Shown: positions 34,686 through 44,252 of the stretch, piece by piece
How positions within the stretch are numbered: the first letter of the stretch is position 1
Layout of the letters: the number at the start of each line of letters is the position of its first letter
Assembly (NCBI RefSeq): GCF_020404745.1
Contig: NZ_JAIZAP010000014.1
Coordinates: forward strand, 62,001 to 126,000
Direction of reading: 5' to 3'
Source of the DNA: Aquibacillus saliphilus
Lineage (GTDB): Bacteria > Bacillota > Bacilli > Bacillales > Amphibacillaceae
DNA length: 64,000 bases
Translations under genes and position numbers: made by a program
Notes under the pieces: generated by a model
The model's input: only the letters and a program-made list of their open reading frames with translations
The model's database searches: none
Told to the model about the DNA's origin: nothing

Positions 34686-36626
34686 ATGACAAATAAAGTA
34701 ATTATCGTAGGTGGAGTTGCCGGGGGAGCTACTGCTGCAGCTAGATTAAGAAGAATAAGTGAAGATGTGGAAATAATCCTAGTAGAACGTGGAGAGCATA
34801 TTTCTTTTGCAAACTGTGGATTACCTTACTATATTGGAGAAACGATTAAAGATAGAAGTAAATTATTAGTGCAAACCGTTAAAGGGATGTCTGACCGTTT
34901 TAAGCTGGATATTCGCAATTTAAGTGAAGTGTTGAGCATAAACGATGAACAAAATACAGTTACAATTAAGAACTTACAAACTGGTAAAGTATATGATGAA
35001 ACATACGACAAGTTATTGCTATCACCTGGTGCACAACCAATTGTACCACCAATTCCAGGATTAAAAGAAAACGAGCGTCTTTTCACACTTAGGAACATTC
35101 CTGATACTGATAAAATAAAAAATTACGTTGATAATAACAAGCCAAACAAAGCTGTCGTTGTTGGTGGTGGATTTATTGGAATTGAGATGGCTGAAAATTT
35201 GGCTGACAGAGGAATTGAAGTAACAATTATTGAGATGGCTAATCAAATCATGGCACCAATTGATTTCGAAATGGCAAGTATCCTCCATACACACTTATTA
35301 GAAAAAGGGGTACGTTTAGTATTAGAAAATGGTGTGGATTCTTTTACTAATCAGGGGGAAAAAGTAATCTTGTCAGATGGAACAGAGATCGAAACAGATA
35401 TGACTATTCTCTCCATCGGTGTTAGACCTGAAAATGAATTAGCTAAAACGTCAGGATTAGAGTTAGGAGAGCGCGGTGGTATTATTGTCAATGAATACCT
35501 TCAAACTTCCAATGAAGATATTTTTGCAGTTGGCGATGCGATAGAGGTTGTTGATTATATTAGTGGAACAAAAGCGATGATTCCACTTGCAGGTCCTGCT
35601 AACAGACAAGGGCGAATTGCAGCTAACAACATGATGGGTAAAACAGATAAATACCAAGGTTCACTTGGAACTTCAATTGCAAAAGTGTTTGATTTAACTG
35701 TTGCAGCAACTGGTAACAACGAAAAAGTCTTAAAACGTTTGGGTGTAGACTATGAAGTTGTTCATATTCACCCAAGCTCTCACGCTGGTTACTATCCAGG
35801 CGCTGCACCAATTGCATTTAAACTGATTTTTGATAAAGAGACTGGGAAAATTTTTGGAGCGCAAGCGGTAGGTTCAGATGGTGCTGACAAGCGAATGGAC
35901 GTTATTGCAACAGCAATTAAAGGCGGTCTAACTGTTGAAGATTTGACTAACTTAGAACTATCTTACGCACCTCCATATTCTTCAGCAAAAGATCCAGTTA
36001 ACATGGCAGGTTATGTAGCTTCAAACCTGATAGACGGTGAATTGGAGCACGTTCAGTGGCATCAAGTTGATCAAATTGTTGCAGATGGAGGATTTCTAAT
36101 AGATGTACGTGAACCAATGGAACGAGAATTTGGATTCATTGAAGGTTCTATCAATATAGCCTTAAATGAACTTAGAAATAGATTAGATGAACTACCTAAG
36201 AATCAAACCATTTATATAAACTGCCAAGTAGGTTTAAGAGGCTATTTAGCAAGCCGTATCCTCAAAAATAACGGATACCGTGTTAAAAATGTTGATGGTG
36301 GTTGGAAAACCTATTCATCTGTATTTGGTAGCAATATAAAGAAGAAAGACACACCAGTTAAAGCTGTAGCTGAAACAGTTACAGAAACTATTGATGAAAT
36401 AAAAGTTGATTCGGTTATAGACGTAAGTGGATTGACTTGTCCAATGCCAATTATAAAACTAAAAAAAGGCATGGAGTCAATAGAAAGCAACCAAGTGTTA
36501 GAGCTTCAAGTCACAGATAAAGGTGCGCTTAATGATCTGCCAGCCTGGACAACAAATGTTGGACACACCATTCTAAAAACAGAACAAGACGAAAATCTCA
36601 TTAAGTTTTGGATTAAAAAGAAGTAA
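34686..36626 (+). CDS. cdr: CoA-disulfide reductase fused to rhodanese and TusA-like domains
   Basis: A 646-residue three-part sulfur enzyme. Residues 1-450 are a flavin disulfide reductase of the CoADR type: FAD motif VIIVGGVAGGATAAARLRR, active Cys in SFANCGLPYYIG, NAD motif VVGGGFIGIEMAENL, and C-terminal dimerisation region with YAPPYSSAKDPVN. A rhodanese domain follows (about 460-550) with DVREPMEREFGFI and catalytic Cys in INCQVGLRGY. A TusA/SirA-like domain closes the chain (VDVSGLTCPMPIIKLKK-like, with CPMP). It probably reduces CoA or protein persulfides and passes sulfane sulfur. The start at 34686 has GGAGGGG 6 nt upstream. Confidence 0.9.
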   Translation: MTNKVIIVGGVAGGATAAARLRRISEDVEIILVERGEHISFANCGLPYYIGETIKDRSKLLVQTVKGMSDRFKLDIRNLSEVLSINDEQNTVTIKNLQTGKVYDETYDKLLLSPGAQPIVPPIPGLKENERLFTLRNIPDTDKIKNYVDNNKPNKAVVVGGGFIGIEMAENLADRGIEVTIIEMANQIMAPIDFEMASILHTHLLEKGVRLVLENGVDSFTNQGEKVILSDGTEIETDMTILSIGVRPENELAKTSGLELGERGGIIVNEYLQTSNEDIFAVGDAIEVVDYISGTKAMIPLAGPANRQGRIAANNMMGKTDKYQGSLGTSIAKVFDLTVAATGNNEKVLKRLGVDYEVVHIHPSSHAGYYPGAAPIAFKLIFDKETGKIFGAQAVGSDGADKRMDVIATAIKGGLTVEDLTNLELSYAPPYSSAKDPVNMAGYVASNLIDGELEHVQWHQVDQIVADGGFLIDVREPMEREFGFIEGSINIALNELRNRLDELPKNQTIYINCQVGLRGYLASRILKNNGYRVKNVDGGWKTYSSVFGSNIKKKDTPVKAVAETVTETIDEIKVDSVIDVSGLTCPMPIIKLKKGMESIESNQVLELQVTDKGALNDLPAWTTNVGHTILKTEQDENLIKFWIKKK

Positions 36627-36664
36627 AAATAGTCATTAATACAGTAGACTAACTTGGATACTTG

Positions 36665-36714
36665 AGCGCTCTAACGTGTAAGGATTATAAATACACGATA
36701 GGGTGCTTATCTTT
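36665..36714 (+). terminator. Probable terminator of the cdr gene
   Basis: An imperfect stem AGC-CTA-CGTGTA / TACACG-TAG-GCT around an AT-rich loop, followed by TATCTTTT. Confidence 0.5.
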
Positions 36715-36767
36715 TAGATACGATCAATCTGCTATTTTTATTTTATAAGTTAATCTGTTAATTCCAA

Positions 36768-36810
36768 GATACGTTTATACACTTCTTTTTAAAAAGTGTA
36801 TAAACGTATC
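36768..36810. repeat. Perfect 17-bp inverted repeat
   Basis: GATACGTTTATACACTT (36768-36784) and AAGTGTATAAACGTATC (36794-36810), loop CTTTTTAAA-like. No T run follows, so it is not a standard terminator. The 542-bp gap 36627-37168 holds this, the terminator above, and no gene. Confidence 0.6.
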
Positions 36811-37168
36811 GTGTCTTGTTTGCCAAAAATAAAAGAATGAAGTGACACCTCACTAGTAACTATAAAAGATTAGCCATATATTAATAAGTTAGGATTTGAT
36901 AAGATAGAGGTAGTGCAACATTTTTTGCGGGAAATTAGATGTTGCTAATCGATTAATGGTAAGATATAGAGACGTTTAAGTTCGCTTTTAAGAAATCGAT
37001 GGATTACGCCTATTATTATGGGCATATTTAGAAATGTAGGGTATTTTACTTATTTTATTAAACACGTTTCTATGGACAAGACTAACCGAACGAGAAGCGA
37101 AGAATTGTTACCGCTAAATCAATTTTGACTAATTGAAATTACATATTTTATGAAAAGGAAGATACAAA

Positions 37169-38314
37169 ATGACTTTAGATAAAATAATTTCGTCAGATAC
37201 AAAACCCTTCTTGCAAAAAGCATGGGATCAATCCGGATTTCAGAATCCTACTAGTGTTCAAACAAAGGTAGGGTCTATTATTATGGAGGGGAAAGATCTG
37301 TTGGTGGAAGCTCCAACGGGTAGTGGTAAGACATTAGCTTATCTTGTTCCATTACTACAAAAAATAGATAGTGACAAGAAAAAAACGCAAATTGTAATTA
37401 TGACTGCTTCACATGAATTGGCAATGCAAGTCCACACAGTCGTTCAGGAGTGGACAAAAGGAAGCGATATAAATAGTGCAAGTTTTATTGGTGGTGCAAA
37501 TATTAAGCGTCAGCTTGAAAAATTAAAAAAACACCCTCAAGTTGTCGTAGGAACTCCTGGCCGCCTACTAGAGTTAGTAAAACGAAAAAAACTAAAAATG
37601 CATGAAGTAAATACTATTGTACTTGATGAAGGTGACCAACTGTTAGTACCTGAACATTTCCAAACAATTAAAGACATTGTAACTAGTGCATTAAATGAAC
37701 GACAATTACTGTTATTCTCGGCAACACTTCCAAAAGAAGCTGAGACAAAGGCTCAAATTATGATGAAGGATCCTGACATTATTAGAATAGATGAGCTAGA
37801 AGTTAACCAACCGGTAGTTGATCATATTTATTTTGTAGGGGAACAACGTGAGAAGACTGACTTGCTCAGAAAAATTATTAGAAGTAGTAACATTCATGCC
37901 CTAGTTTTTGTGAAAGACATAGGCTCGTTGACGGTTGTTGCTGAAAAACTGGAATACAAAGGTGTTTCGTTAGGTGTTCTTCATAGTGATGCTAATAAAC
38001 AAGAAAGAGCAAAAGTAATAAAAAGTTTTCGAGAAGAAAAACTCGACTTATTACTAGCAACAGATGTGGCAGCTAGAGGATTAGATATACATGATTTGCC
38101 ATATGTTATTAATTTAGATCTTCCGAAAGAATCCAATCAATATATCCATCGTGCAGGCCGTACAGGTAGATTAGGAGGATCTTCTGAAGGGACAGTAATT
38201 TCTATTTTGACCGAATTTGAAGAAGGTTCATTACGAAAATTTAGTCGAAAACTTAATATACCGATCACAAGGAAGGTTCTTTACAAAGGTCAAATCATAG
38301 ATGATAAAAAGTAA
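37169..38314 (+). CDS. DEAD-box RNA helicase, YfmL-like
   Basis: A 381-residue RNA helicase with minimal core and almost no C-terminal extension. Motifs: Q motif FQNPTSVQ, I APTGSGKT, Ib PGRLLE, II VLDEGDQL (DEGD in place of DEAD), III SATLPKE, V ATDVAARGLDI, VI HRAGRTGR. The length and order fit the short YfmL group, which in B. subtilis aids ribosome assembly and growth in the cold. GGAAG is 8 nt before the ATG. It is a single gene. Confidence 0.85.
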   Translation: MTLDKIISSDTKPFLQKAWDQSGFQNPTSVQTKVGSIIMEGKDLLVEAPTGSGKTLAYLVPLLQKIDSDKKKTQIVIMTASHELAMQVHTVVQEWTKGSDINSASFIGGANIKRQLEKLKKHPQVVVGTPGRLLELVKRKKLKMHEVNTIVLDEGDQLLVPEHFQTIKDIVTSALNERQLLLFSATLPKEAETKAQIMMKDPDIIRIDELEVNQPVVDHIYFVGEQREKTDLLRKIIRSSNIHALVFVKDIGSLTVVAEKLEYKGVSLGVLHSDANKQERAKVIKSFREEKLDLLLATDVAARGLDIHDLPYVINLDLPKESNQYIHRAGRTGRLGGSSEGTVISILTEFEEGSLRKFSRKLNIPITRKVLYKGQIIDDKK

Positions 38315-38434
38315 TGTGTAATAGAATTAAATAATATGTATTAAAAAGTAACCAGTTATCAATGGGGTGTCGGTGGGGTTGTTCCGAGTTAAGTGGATCA
38401 AGTTAATATCCAATAATCGTTGATATATAGGGGG

Positions 38435-38474
38435 AAATAAGAGACCAAATCATATGCGATTTGGTCTCTTATTT
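38435..38474. terminator. Strong bidirectional terminator
   Basis: A perfect 17-bp stem AAATAAGAGACCAAATC / GATTTGGTCTCTTATTT with a six-base loop, between the converging helicase and Spo0E-like genes. Confidence 0.75.
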
Positions 38475-38510
38475 GGTGTGTTAATTTAAATTTCCTCCAC
38501 CGAAACGGAA

Positions 38511-38666
38511 CTACTTATCTTTTATCTTTTCATAGCTATTTAGCGCTTCATCTAGAAGCTGGGAAATACTAATTATTTCTTCTTTATTTGAGCTTTGTTG
38601 GAACACTTCATATAATTTTAAGCGTAGCTTTTCTATTTGTTTTTCTAATTCAACTTTATTATTCAA
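38511..38666 (-). CDS. Spo0E-like aspartyl-phosphate phosphatase
   Basis: A 51-residue protein below usual gene-calling limits: MNNKVELEKQIEKLRLKLYE, then SISQLLDEALNSYEKIKDK. This is the two-helix Spo0E fold with the SQxLD signature, whose Asp dephosphorylates Spo0A~P and delays sporulation. The start is a TTG at 38666 with GGGGAT 5 nt upstream. It faces the terminator at 38435-38474. The finding supports a spore-forming host. Confidence 0.75.
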   Translation of the reverse strand: MNNKVELEKQIEKLRLKLYEVFQQSSNKEEIISISQLLDEALNSYEKIKDK

Positions 38667-38796
38667 AGATATCCCCGCTCATCTCTAATTTATAATTAGT
38701 CAGCTATTCTGCGTGAAAGAACATTTGTTCGTGATATTATTATTATAATACATTAAATTTCACAAATCAAATAATAGTTACCAATTTTTAGAAAAA

Positions 38797-38835
38797 ATAA
38801 AAAAGAGAATAGCCATAGTATATCAGGCTTTCTCT
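38797..38835 (-). terminator. Terminator of the aap operon
   Basis: The minus strand reads AGAGAAAGCC ... GGCTATTCTCT followed by TTTTTTATTTTTTC. Confidence 0.7.
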
Positions 38836-38846
38836 AAAGTTATAAA

Positions 38847-39617
38847 TTACAATATTTGAGATAGAAAGAGTTTTGTTCGATCGTGCTGCGGATTATCAAA
38901 TAATTCTGTAGGTGTACCTGTTTCTATAATTTCTCCTTCATCAAATAGGACGATCCGATCTGCTACTTCTCTGGCGAATCCCATTTCGTGTGTTACAACT
39001 AACATAGTAATTCCAGATCTTGCAAGTTCTTTCATAACATCTAATACTTCTTTAATCATTTCTGGGTCTAGTGCGGAGGTTGGCTCGTCAAATAACATTA
39101 TTTCCGGTTGCATCGCCAGTGCTCTAGCAATGGCGACACGCTGCTGCTGACCGCCTGACAATTGACCTGGGTATTTATGTGCTTGCTCTGGTATTCCTAC
39201 ACGTTCTAGAAGTTCAAACGCTTCCTTTTCGGCTTCTGCTTTTGGTTTCTTTCTCACCCAAATCGGTGCTAGTGTAATATTTTTTAATATTGTCATGTGA
39301 GGGAAGAGGTTAAACTGTTGAAAGACCATCCCAGTTTCTTTTCTGATTGCTTCAATATTCTTTACATCATGCGATAAATTAATTCCATCGATATGAATAG
39401 TTCCTTTTTGAATTTCTTCTAATGCATTAATAGTTCGAATGAAGGTTGATTTGCCTGAACCAGATGGGCCTAAGATAACTACAACTTCTCCCTTACTGAC
39501 GGAGAGTGATACATCTTTTAATACATGGAGAGCACCAAACCATTTATTTATTCTATCGCAAGCAATAATCTCTTCTCCATCTTTGGCTTTATTTACTTGT
39601 AGTTTTGTTTGCCCCAT
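38847..39617 (-). CDS. aapP: General L-amino acid ABC transporter, ATP-binding subunit (AapP/GlnQ type)
   Basis: A 256-residue ATPase that powers amino acid import. Walker [16 protein letters not shown], signature [16 protein letters not shown], Walker [16 protein letters not shown], and H-loop VVTHEMGFA are intact. The start at 39617 has GAGGAGG 10 nt upstream; the longer frame to 39662 reaches into aapM. It is the last gene of the operon J-Q-M-P and is followed by a terminator. PAAT/HAAT-family ATPases are closely alike, so the symbol rests on the operon. Confidence 0.88.
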   Translation of the reverse strand: MGQTKLQVNKAKDGEEIIACDRINKWFGALHVLKDVSLSVSKGEVVVILGPSGSGKSTFIRTINALEEIQKGTIHIDGINLSHDVKNIEAIRKETGMVFQQFNLFPHMTILKNITLAPIWVRKKPKAEAEKEAFELLERVGIPEQAHKYPGQLSGGQQQRVAIARALAMQPEIMLFDEPTSALDPEMIKEVLDVMKELARSGITMLVVTHEMGFAREVADRIVLFDEGEIIETGTPTELFDNPQHDRTKLFLSQIL

Positions 39618-39642
39618 TTGTAATTCCTCCTCAGAAATAAGA

Positions 39643-40848
39643 TTAACGTTCACCAACACCAAGAGACTTTTCTAATCGACGACTTGAATAAGACATTGAG
39701 TAGGCGATAATCCAGTACACAAGTGCAATGAATACGTAGACTTCCATATGTCTACCTAGAAATTCAGGGTTTGATTTTACCGTTTGGGCAATGCCTAGCA
39801 AATCAATTAATCCAACAATAGCTACTAAAGTTGTATCTTTAAACATGGATATACTCTGGCCTACCATTGCTGGTATAACTGCTCGCAAAGCTTGTGGCAT
39901 GATGATAAAAGCCATTGAGTGAACAGGATTTAACCCCATTGCTTTGGCTGCTTCAAATTGACCTTGAGGTATCGATTGTAAGCCACCACGTACATTTTCA
40001 GCCATATATGCTGCTGTGAATAAAGTTGCGCCAATCATTACACGAATTACGTTATTAATTTCGAATCCCTCGGGTAGGAATAAAGGAATCATAATTTGTG
40101 CCATAAAGAACACAGTGATAAGAGGGATACCCCTGATGATTTCAATGTATAGAATACAAAAGTATTTAATTATTGGTAGTTTGCTCGTTCTGCCAAGAGC
40201 TAATAATATGCCAATTGGGAATGAAACAAGAATTGCAACAATCGAGATGAGTAGGGTTAATAATAATCCACCCCAAATATTTGTTTTAACTGTAGGAAAA
40301 ACGCCAAATCCGTTTAATAAGAAAATAATTAATGGAAAAGATAAACTCCATCCGACTAGCGTAATAGCCTTGTTCTTTGGTATTTTAGGCCCGGTAAGGT
40401 ATCCAATTATTACAATTCCAATGTTAATGATGATCCACATTTTTCCTGTCGATGATACAAAAGGTACTAGTGTGTGAACTAGATATAGAATGATTAACAC
40501 GATTGAAAGATTTCTAATTGTTCCTTTCCAAATACCGGCAGATAGCCCAAACAATAGAGAGACAAGTCCTAAGCACGTCCATACTCGCCAAAGTTGCTCA
40601 CTAGAGTACTGTCCTACCATAAATAGTCGGTAGTTTTCAGTTATTACAGCCCACTGCGCAGTTGTGAAAACCCAAGTTATCGATCCTTTTAGTATATAAT
40701 AGATAACTAAAATTGAAATAATTGTCAGCAATGTATTAAAAAAACTATTAAATAGATTTTTCCTTAACCATCCGTACACTCCCAATGTTGACTTAGGAGG
40801 GTCAAGTGTTTGTAGTGCAGTTTGTTCCGGTTTTAAATTAGAGCTCAT
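39643..40848 (-). CDS. aapM: General L-amino acid ABC transporter, permease (AapM type)
   Basis: A 401-residue permease, much longer than usual polar amino acid permeases (~220). The extra N-terminal half has four or five helices ([54 protein letters not shown]), and the conserved permease core follows with the ATPase-coupling loop [17 protein letters not shown]. This large form is the hallmark of AapQ/AapM and BztB/C transporters. It lies 6 bp after aapQ. Confidence 0.88.
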   Translation of the reverse strand: MSSNLKPEQTALQTLDPPKSTLGVYGWLRKNLFNSFFNTLLTIISILVIYYILKGSITWVFTTAQWAVITENYRLFMVGQYSSEQLWRVWTCLGLVSLLFGLSAGIWKGTIRNLSIVLIILYLVHTLVPFVSSTGKMWIIINIGIVIIGYLTGPKIPKNKAITLVGWSLSFPLIIFLLNGFGVFPTVKTNIWGGLLLTLLISIVAILVSFPIGILLALGRTSKLPIIKYFCILYIEIIRGIPLITVFFMAQIMIPLFLPEGFEINNVIRVMIGATLFTAAYMAENVRGGLQSIPQGQFEAAKAMGLNPVHSMAFIIMPQALRAVIPAMVGQSISMFKDTTLVAIVGLIDLLGIAQTVKSNPEFLGRHMEVYVFIALVYWIIAYSMSYSSRRLEKSLGVGER

Positions 40849-40854
40849 ATAAAA

Positions 40855-42036
40855 TCACCTCTCTACAATTTGAGTCTTTTTGTTGAAGAAGTTCATAAAC
40901 CATGAGGTTAATATACTCAAAGATAAATATACAAGAATCATGATTAGGATCATTTCAACTGCATGACCAGCCTGATTTAGTGTTGTGTTGCCAACAAAGA
41001 CTAAGTCTGCATAACCGACAGCAATTGCCAAACTTGAATTTTTGGTTAAGTTTAAGTACTGACTCGTAACAGGGGGAATAATAATTCGAATCGCCTGCGG
41101 AAAAATAACTAGACGCATGGTTGTCGATCCTTTTACTCCTAACGCTTTAGCTGCTTCCACTTGTCCCTTTGAAACGGATAATATACCCGCACGAACAATT
41201 TCAGCAATGTATGTGGCTGTATAAACGGTTAAACCAATAAGAATTGCCAAAAATTCAGGTGTTAGGGTGTGGCCGCCCTCAAAGTTAAAGTTTCCGAGAA
41301 TAGGAACTGTCACATTTGCTGGTCCCTGTTGTGTAATGATATAGGCGATTACTAAAGCAGCTATTATTGATCCAAGTGCATAGACGAACGGATATTTTCT
41401 TTTACCAGACTGTACTTGAGACTTTAGTTTTGTTCTCCAAAGTACAATGGCGGCAACAATACCAAGTATTAATAGGATTGTCCAAACGAATGTTCCTGAG
41501 TTCGCTTCGAACCAAGGGATAGAGGCGCCACGATTACTTAAATGAAATGATCCAATCGTGATACTCTCTTTTACTTGAGGAAGTTGAAGGAAAACAGCGA
41601 AATACCAAATGAAAATTTGAACTAGTAATGGAGTATTTCGGAAAATCTCAATGTATAATCCAGCTAATTTTTGCACTAACCAATTTGTCGAAAGTCGCGA
41701 GATTCCGACAAAGACTCCAATAAATGTTGCAAGAATAATACCAATCACTGATACTTTAATTGTATTTAGAATACCTACTAATAATGCGCGTTTATAGGTA
41801 TCTGTAGGTTGATAATCAATTAGCGTTTCCGTGATATTAAAAGATGCGGTACCGTTTAGAAAACCAAAACCAACCTCCATTCCTTGTCGCGCTAAACCGT
41901 TCAATGCGTTATTTATAAAAAAAACACCGATAATTAATACAAAAATTACAAATAGAATTTGAAGTATGATTGGTATAACTCGATTGTCTCGCCAGAAGGG
42001 GGTGGATACGTTATTTTGTTTTGGCACTTTTTTCAC
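40855..42036 (-). CDS. aapQ: General L-amino acid ABC transporter, permease (AapQ type)
   Basis: A 393-residue permease with the same enlarged plan as AapM: an N-terminal helix (ILQILFVIFVLIIGVFFINNAL), the split core with LVGILNTIKVSVIGIILATF, an inserted loop and helices, and the coupling motif EAAKALGVKGSTTMRLVIFP. The heterodimer with AapM forms the membrane channel. A hairpin at 42055-42099 separates it from aapJ. Confidence 0.88.
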   Translation of the reverse strand: MKKVPKQNNVSTPFWRDNRVIPIILQILFVIFVLIIGVFFINNALNGLARQGMEVGFGFLNGTASFNITETLIDYQPTDTYKRALLVGILNTIKVSVIGIILATFIGVFVGISRLSTNWLVQKLAGLYIEIFRNTPLLVQIFIWYFAVFLQLPQVKESITIGSFHLSNRGASIPWFEANSGTFVWTILLILGIVAAIVLWRTKLKSQVQSGKRKYPFVYALGSIIAALVIAYIITQQGPANVTVPILGNFNFEGGHTLTPEFLAILIGLTVYTATYIAEIVRAGILSVSKGQVEAAKALGVKGSTTMRLVIFPQAIRIIIPPVTSQYLNLTKNSSLAIAVGYADLVFVGNTTLNQAGHAVEMILIMILVYLSLSILTSWFMNFFNKKTQIVER

Positions 42037-42054
42037 CTCTCACTAATTAAAATG

Positions 42055-42099
42055 AAAGGACCTGAGGCCTGCACTAAGCAGGAAAATCAGGTCCTTTTT
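42055..42099 (-). terminator. Intercistronic terminator/attenuator between aapJ and aapQ
   Basis: The minus strand reads AAAAAGGACCTGAT ... inner hairpin CCTGCTTAGTGCAGG ... CAGGTCCTTTCATTTT. The stem lies in the 82-bp gap after aapJ. It probably keeps the binding protein more abundant than the permeases, as is common for such operons. Confidence 0.65.
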
Positions 42100-42118
42100 A
42101 ATTCTAAGGCTCAACTTA

Positions 42119-43255
42119 TTAACGGAAAGGAGGTGAGTATAAAATTCCACCATTTGTCCAATTTTCATTTAAATCTCTGCCTAAATTAAATACGGTATCT
42201 GGACCTAAATGTCGATTATAAATTTCTCCATAGTTACCAACATGTTTTATAACTCGATAAGCAAAATCGTTAGGAATACCCATCATGTCTCCAAGTTCAC
42301 CTTCATCTCCTAAGAAACGACGGACAACCGGATCTTCGCTATCCAAGAAATCATCAACATTTTCAGAGTTAATTCCAAGTTCTTCTGCTTCAATCGTAGC
42401 AAATGTTACCCATTTAACAATATTGAACCATTGATCATCACCTTGTCTCACGGTTGGGCCAAGTGGTTCTTTTGAAAGAGCTTCATCAAGAATTTTGTGA
42501 GCCTCAGGTTCAGTTAAAGTTGCTTGTCTAGACACTAAACCAGATTTATCTGTTGTCCATGCATCAACACTTCCACTTTCGTAAGCTTCAACCAATGAAT
42601 CACTATCATCGAATACGACCTGTTCATAGGTAATTCCTAATTTTCGGAATTGGTCAGCGAGGTTAAGCTCTGTAGTAGTACCAGTTTCAACACCGATACG
42701 TGCGCCTTCAAGCTCTGCTAAAGTGTTAATTCCACTCTCTTTTGTTACCATGATACCTTGACCATCATAGAAGGTAGTTGGTCCAAAGTGTGTGCCTAAT
42801 TCCGTATCACGAGTAGTCGTCCATGTTGTATTACGAATTAAGACGTCGATTTCTCCTGTTTGGAGTGCGGTGAAACGTTCTTGTGCTGATAATGGTCTAA
42901 CTTCAATTGCTTCTGGATCATCAAAAATAGCAGCAGCGATTGCTTTACCAAAGTCAATGTCAAAACCTACGTTTTCTCCGTCAGAATCAACATATCCAAA
43001 TCCAGGTAATTGGCCGTTACCACCAACAACTACGTAACCTCTGTCTTCAATAGTAGATAGTGTTGATCCATCATCAGATGGATTAGCTTCTCCGTCATCT
43101 CCAGAAGAAGTGTCAACATCCGATCCGCTTTCCTCGGTTGAATCTGACTCATCTGAGCTTGCATCGTCATCTGATGTACACCCTGCCATAAATAGTGTAA
43201 AGACTAGAAAGAGACTGGCAAAAAGAATTGATAATGAACTTTTGTTTTTCTTCAA
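42119..43255 (-). CDS. aapJ: General L-amino acid ABC transporter, substrate-binding lipoprotein (AapJ type)
   Basis: 378 residues. A lipoprotein signal peptide ends in LFMAGC (lipobox), followed by an acidic linker (TSDDDASSDESDSTEESGSD). The mature part is a family-3 solute-binding protein of the AapJ/BztA group: GYVVVGGNGQLPGFGYVDSD, GFDIDFGKAIAAAIF, VRPLSAQERFTALQTGEIDV, RNTTWTTTRD and the C-terminal NDFAYRVIKHVGNYGEIYN. It is first in the operon with its own promoter. Confidence 0.9.
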   Translation of the reverse strand: MKKNKSSLSILFASLFLVFTLFMAGCTSDDDASSDESDSTEESGSDVDTSSGDDGEANPSDDGSTLSTIEDRGYVVVGGNGQLPGFGYVDSDGENVGFDIDFGKAIAAAIFDDPEAIEVRPLSAQERFTALQTGEIDVLIRNTTWTTTRDTELGTHFGPTTFYDGQGIMVTKESGINTLAELEGARIGVETGTTTELNLADQFRKLGITYEQVVFDDSDSLVEAYESGSVDAWTTDKSGLVSRQATLTEPEAHKILDEALSKEPLGPTVRQGDDQWFNIVKWVTFATIEAEELGINSENVDDFLDSEDPVVRRFLGDEGELGDMMGIPNDFAYRVIKHVGNYGEIYNRHLGPDTVFNLGRDLNENWTNGGILYSPPFR

Positions 43256-43294
43256 AATAATTCCCCCTTTTTAGATATGTTACATAAATTGCGT

Positions 43295-43355
43295 CTAGAT
43301 GTTAGAAAAGTTAACATCTAGATATATTATAGTGGAAATTACGAGAGAATATCAA
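43295..43355 (-). promoter_or_regulatory. aapJ promoter with palindromic operator candidate
   Basis: On the minus strand TTGATA (43355-43350), 18-nt spacer, TATAAT (43331-43326). Immediately downstream CTAGATGTTA (43321-43312) and TAACATCTAG (43304-43295) form a perfect 10-bp inverted repeat spanning about +5 to +30, either a repressor site or an early transcript hairpin. Confidence 0.6.
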
Positions 43356-43454
43356 GTAGTTTTCTTAATTTTTAGAATATTTAATATTTATGCTAAGGTA
43401 TTAGTGTAGTAGAACCATTAAAATAGAGATAGATAAATATATGGACATTAATAG

Positions 43455-43571
43455 TCAATTTTATAATACTGATTATGTGAAAAGTTATCATCCGCATATA
43501 GTTGGGATAGATCATTCCCGAACTTTATGCAGATGACAATTGCTGCATAAGGTAATTGTAAAATTAAATCA
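43455..43571. repeat. Dispersed palindromic element, copy B
   Basis: Ends TCAATTTTATAAT ... AATTGTAAAATTAAATCA match copy A; inner arms GTTATCATCCGCATA / TATGCAGATGACAAT and a central GGGATAGATCATTCCC stem are nested. TTGCTGCATAAGGTAATTG links it to copies A and C. It lies in the gap 43356-43699, which has no gene. Confidence 0.6.
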
Positions 43572-43699
43572 GGTGGTTTAGAACAAGTGCAGTGTCAGGG
43601 ACAAGTAAATAAAAATAAGAATTATTAATTGCCAGTCACATAATATGACAAACTGGTGGAATAATAGGATTGAATTGACTAAACTAGGGGTGAAGATAA

Positions 43700-44050
43700 T
43701 TGAAAATACAACTCGTATTATTTCTGTTTTTTCTATTTCTTATGATTCCAATTGGAAATACACCAGCTTTAAGTATGGAGATAGCGAAACAGAATCAGGT
43801 TAAAGATATTGCTTTTGAGGAAAAGATAAGTCCCAATGTTAATCATCAGTGGAAAAAAACGAGCTCTGAATTTGAAATGATCCATGCAGATACTCACGAA
43901 TATACAGTCTGGCACAATTTCATTAAGAAAACCCGGAAATGTGATATTACTCATAGAATGAAAACGGATGTTTGGTATTGTGATCTTCATAAACATACAA
44001 GGTCAGAGGTTTCTTTAGAAGAAACGATTCATAGTAATAGGCATTCTTAG
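43700..44050 (+). CDS. Small secreted protein, unknown
   Basis: 116 residues from a TTG start at 43700 (GGGGTGA 6 nt upstream). A signal peptide (LVLFLFFLFLMIPIGNTPALS) is followed by a polar His-rich domain (NVNHQWKKTS, HADTHEYTVWHNF, CDITHRMKTDVWYCDLHKHTR) with two Cys 21 residues apart that could form a disulfide, and many His that could bind metal. No family is recognised. Confidence 0.6.
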   Translation: MKIQLVLFLFFLFLMIPIGNTPALSMEIAKQNQVKDIAFEEKISPNVNHQWKKTSSEFEMIHADTHEYTVWHNFIKKTRKCDITHRMKTDVWYCDLHKHTRSEVSLEETIHSNRHS

Positions 44051-44088
44051 AAGTTTAATAAAATAGGGGAGGGAAGAAACTAATAAAA

Positions 44089-44120
44089 AAATTCCCGATT
44101 CACTGAAGAATTGGGAATTT
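44089..44120. terminator. Bidirectional terminator between converging genes
   Basis: AATTCCCGATTC / GAATTGGGAATT stem with T-rich flank on the minus side (TTTTTTTATT) and TTTAATT on the plus side. It ends both the secreted-protein gene and, from the right, the ilv-leu operon. Confidence 0.7.
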
Positions 44121-44252
44121 AATTATCATATTGACTATCTTTTTATTAGAATGACCTTTAAGCATTCAGAATGGAGATAGAAGGGTGGATACTAACTCAT
44201 TCTGTTGTTGAACTAATCTTTAGAAGTAGAGATTAAAATCAGATTCTATATT

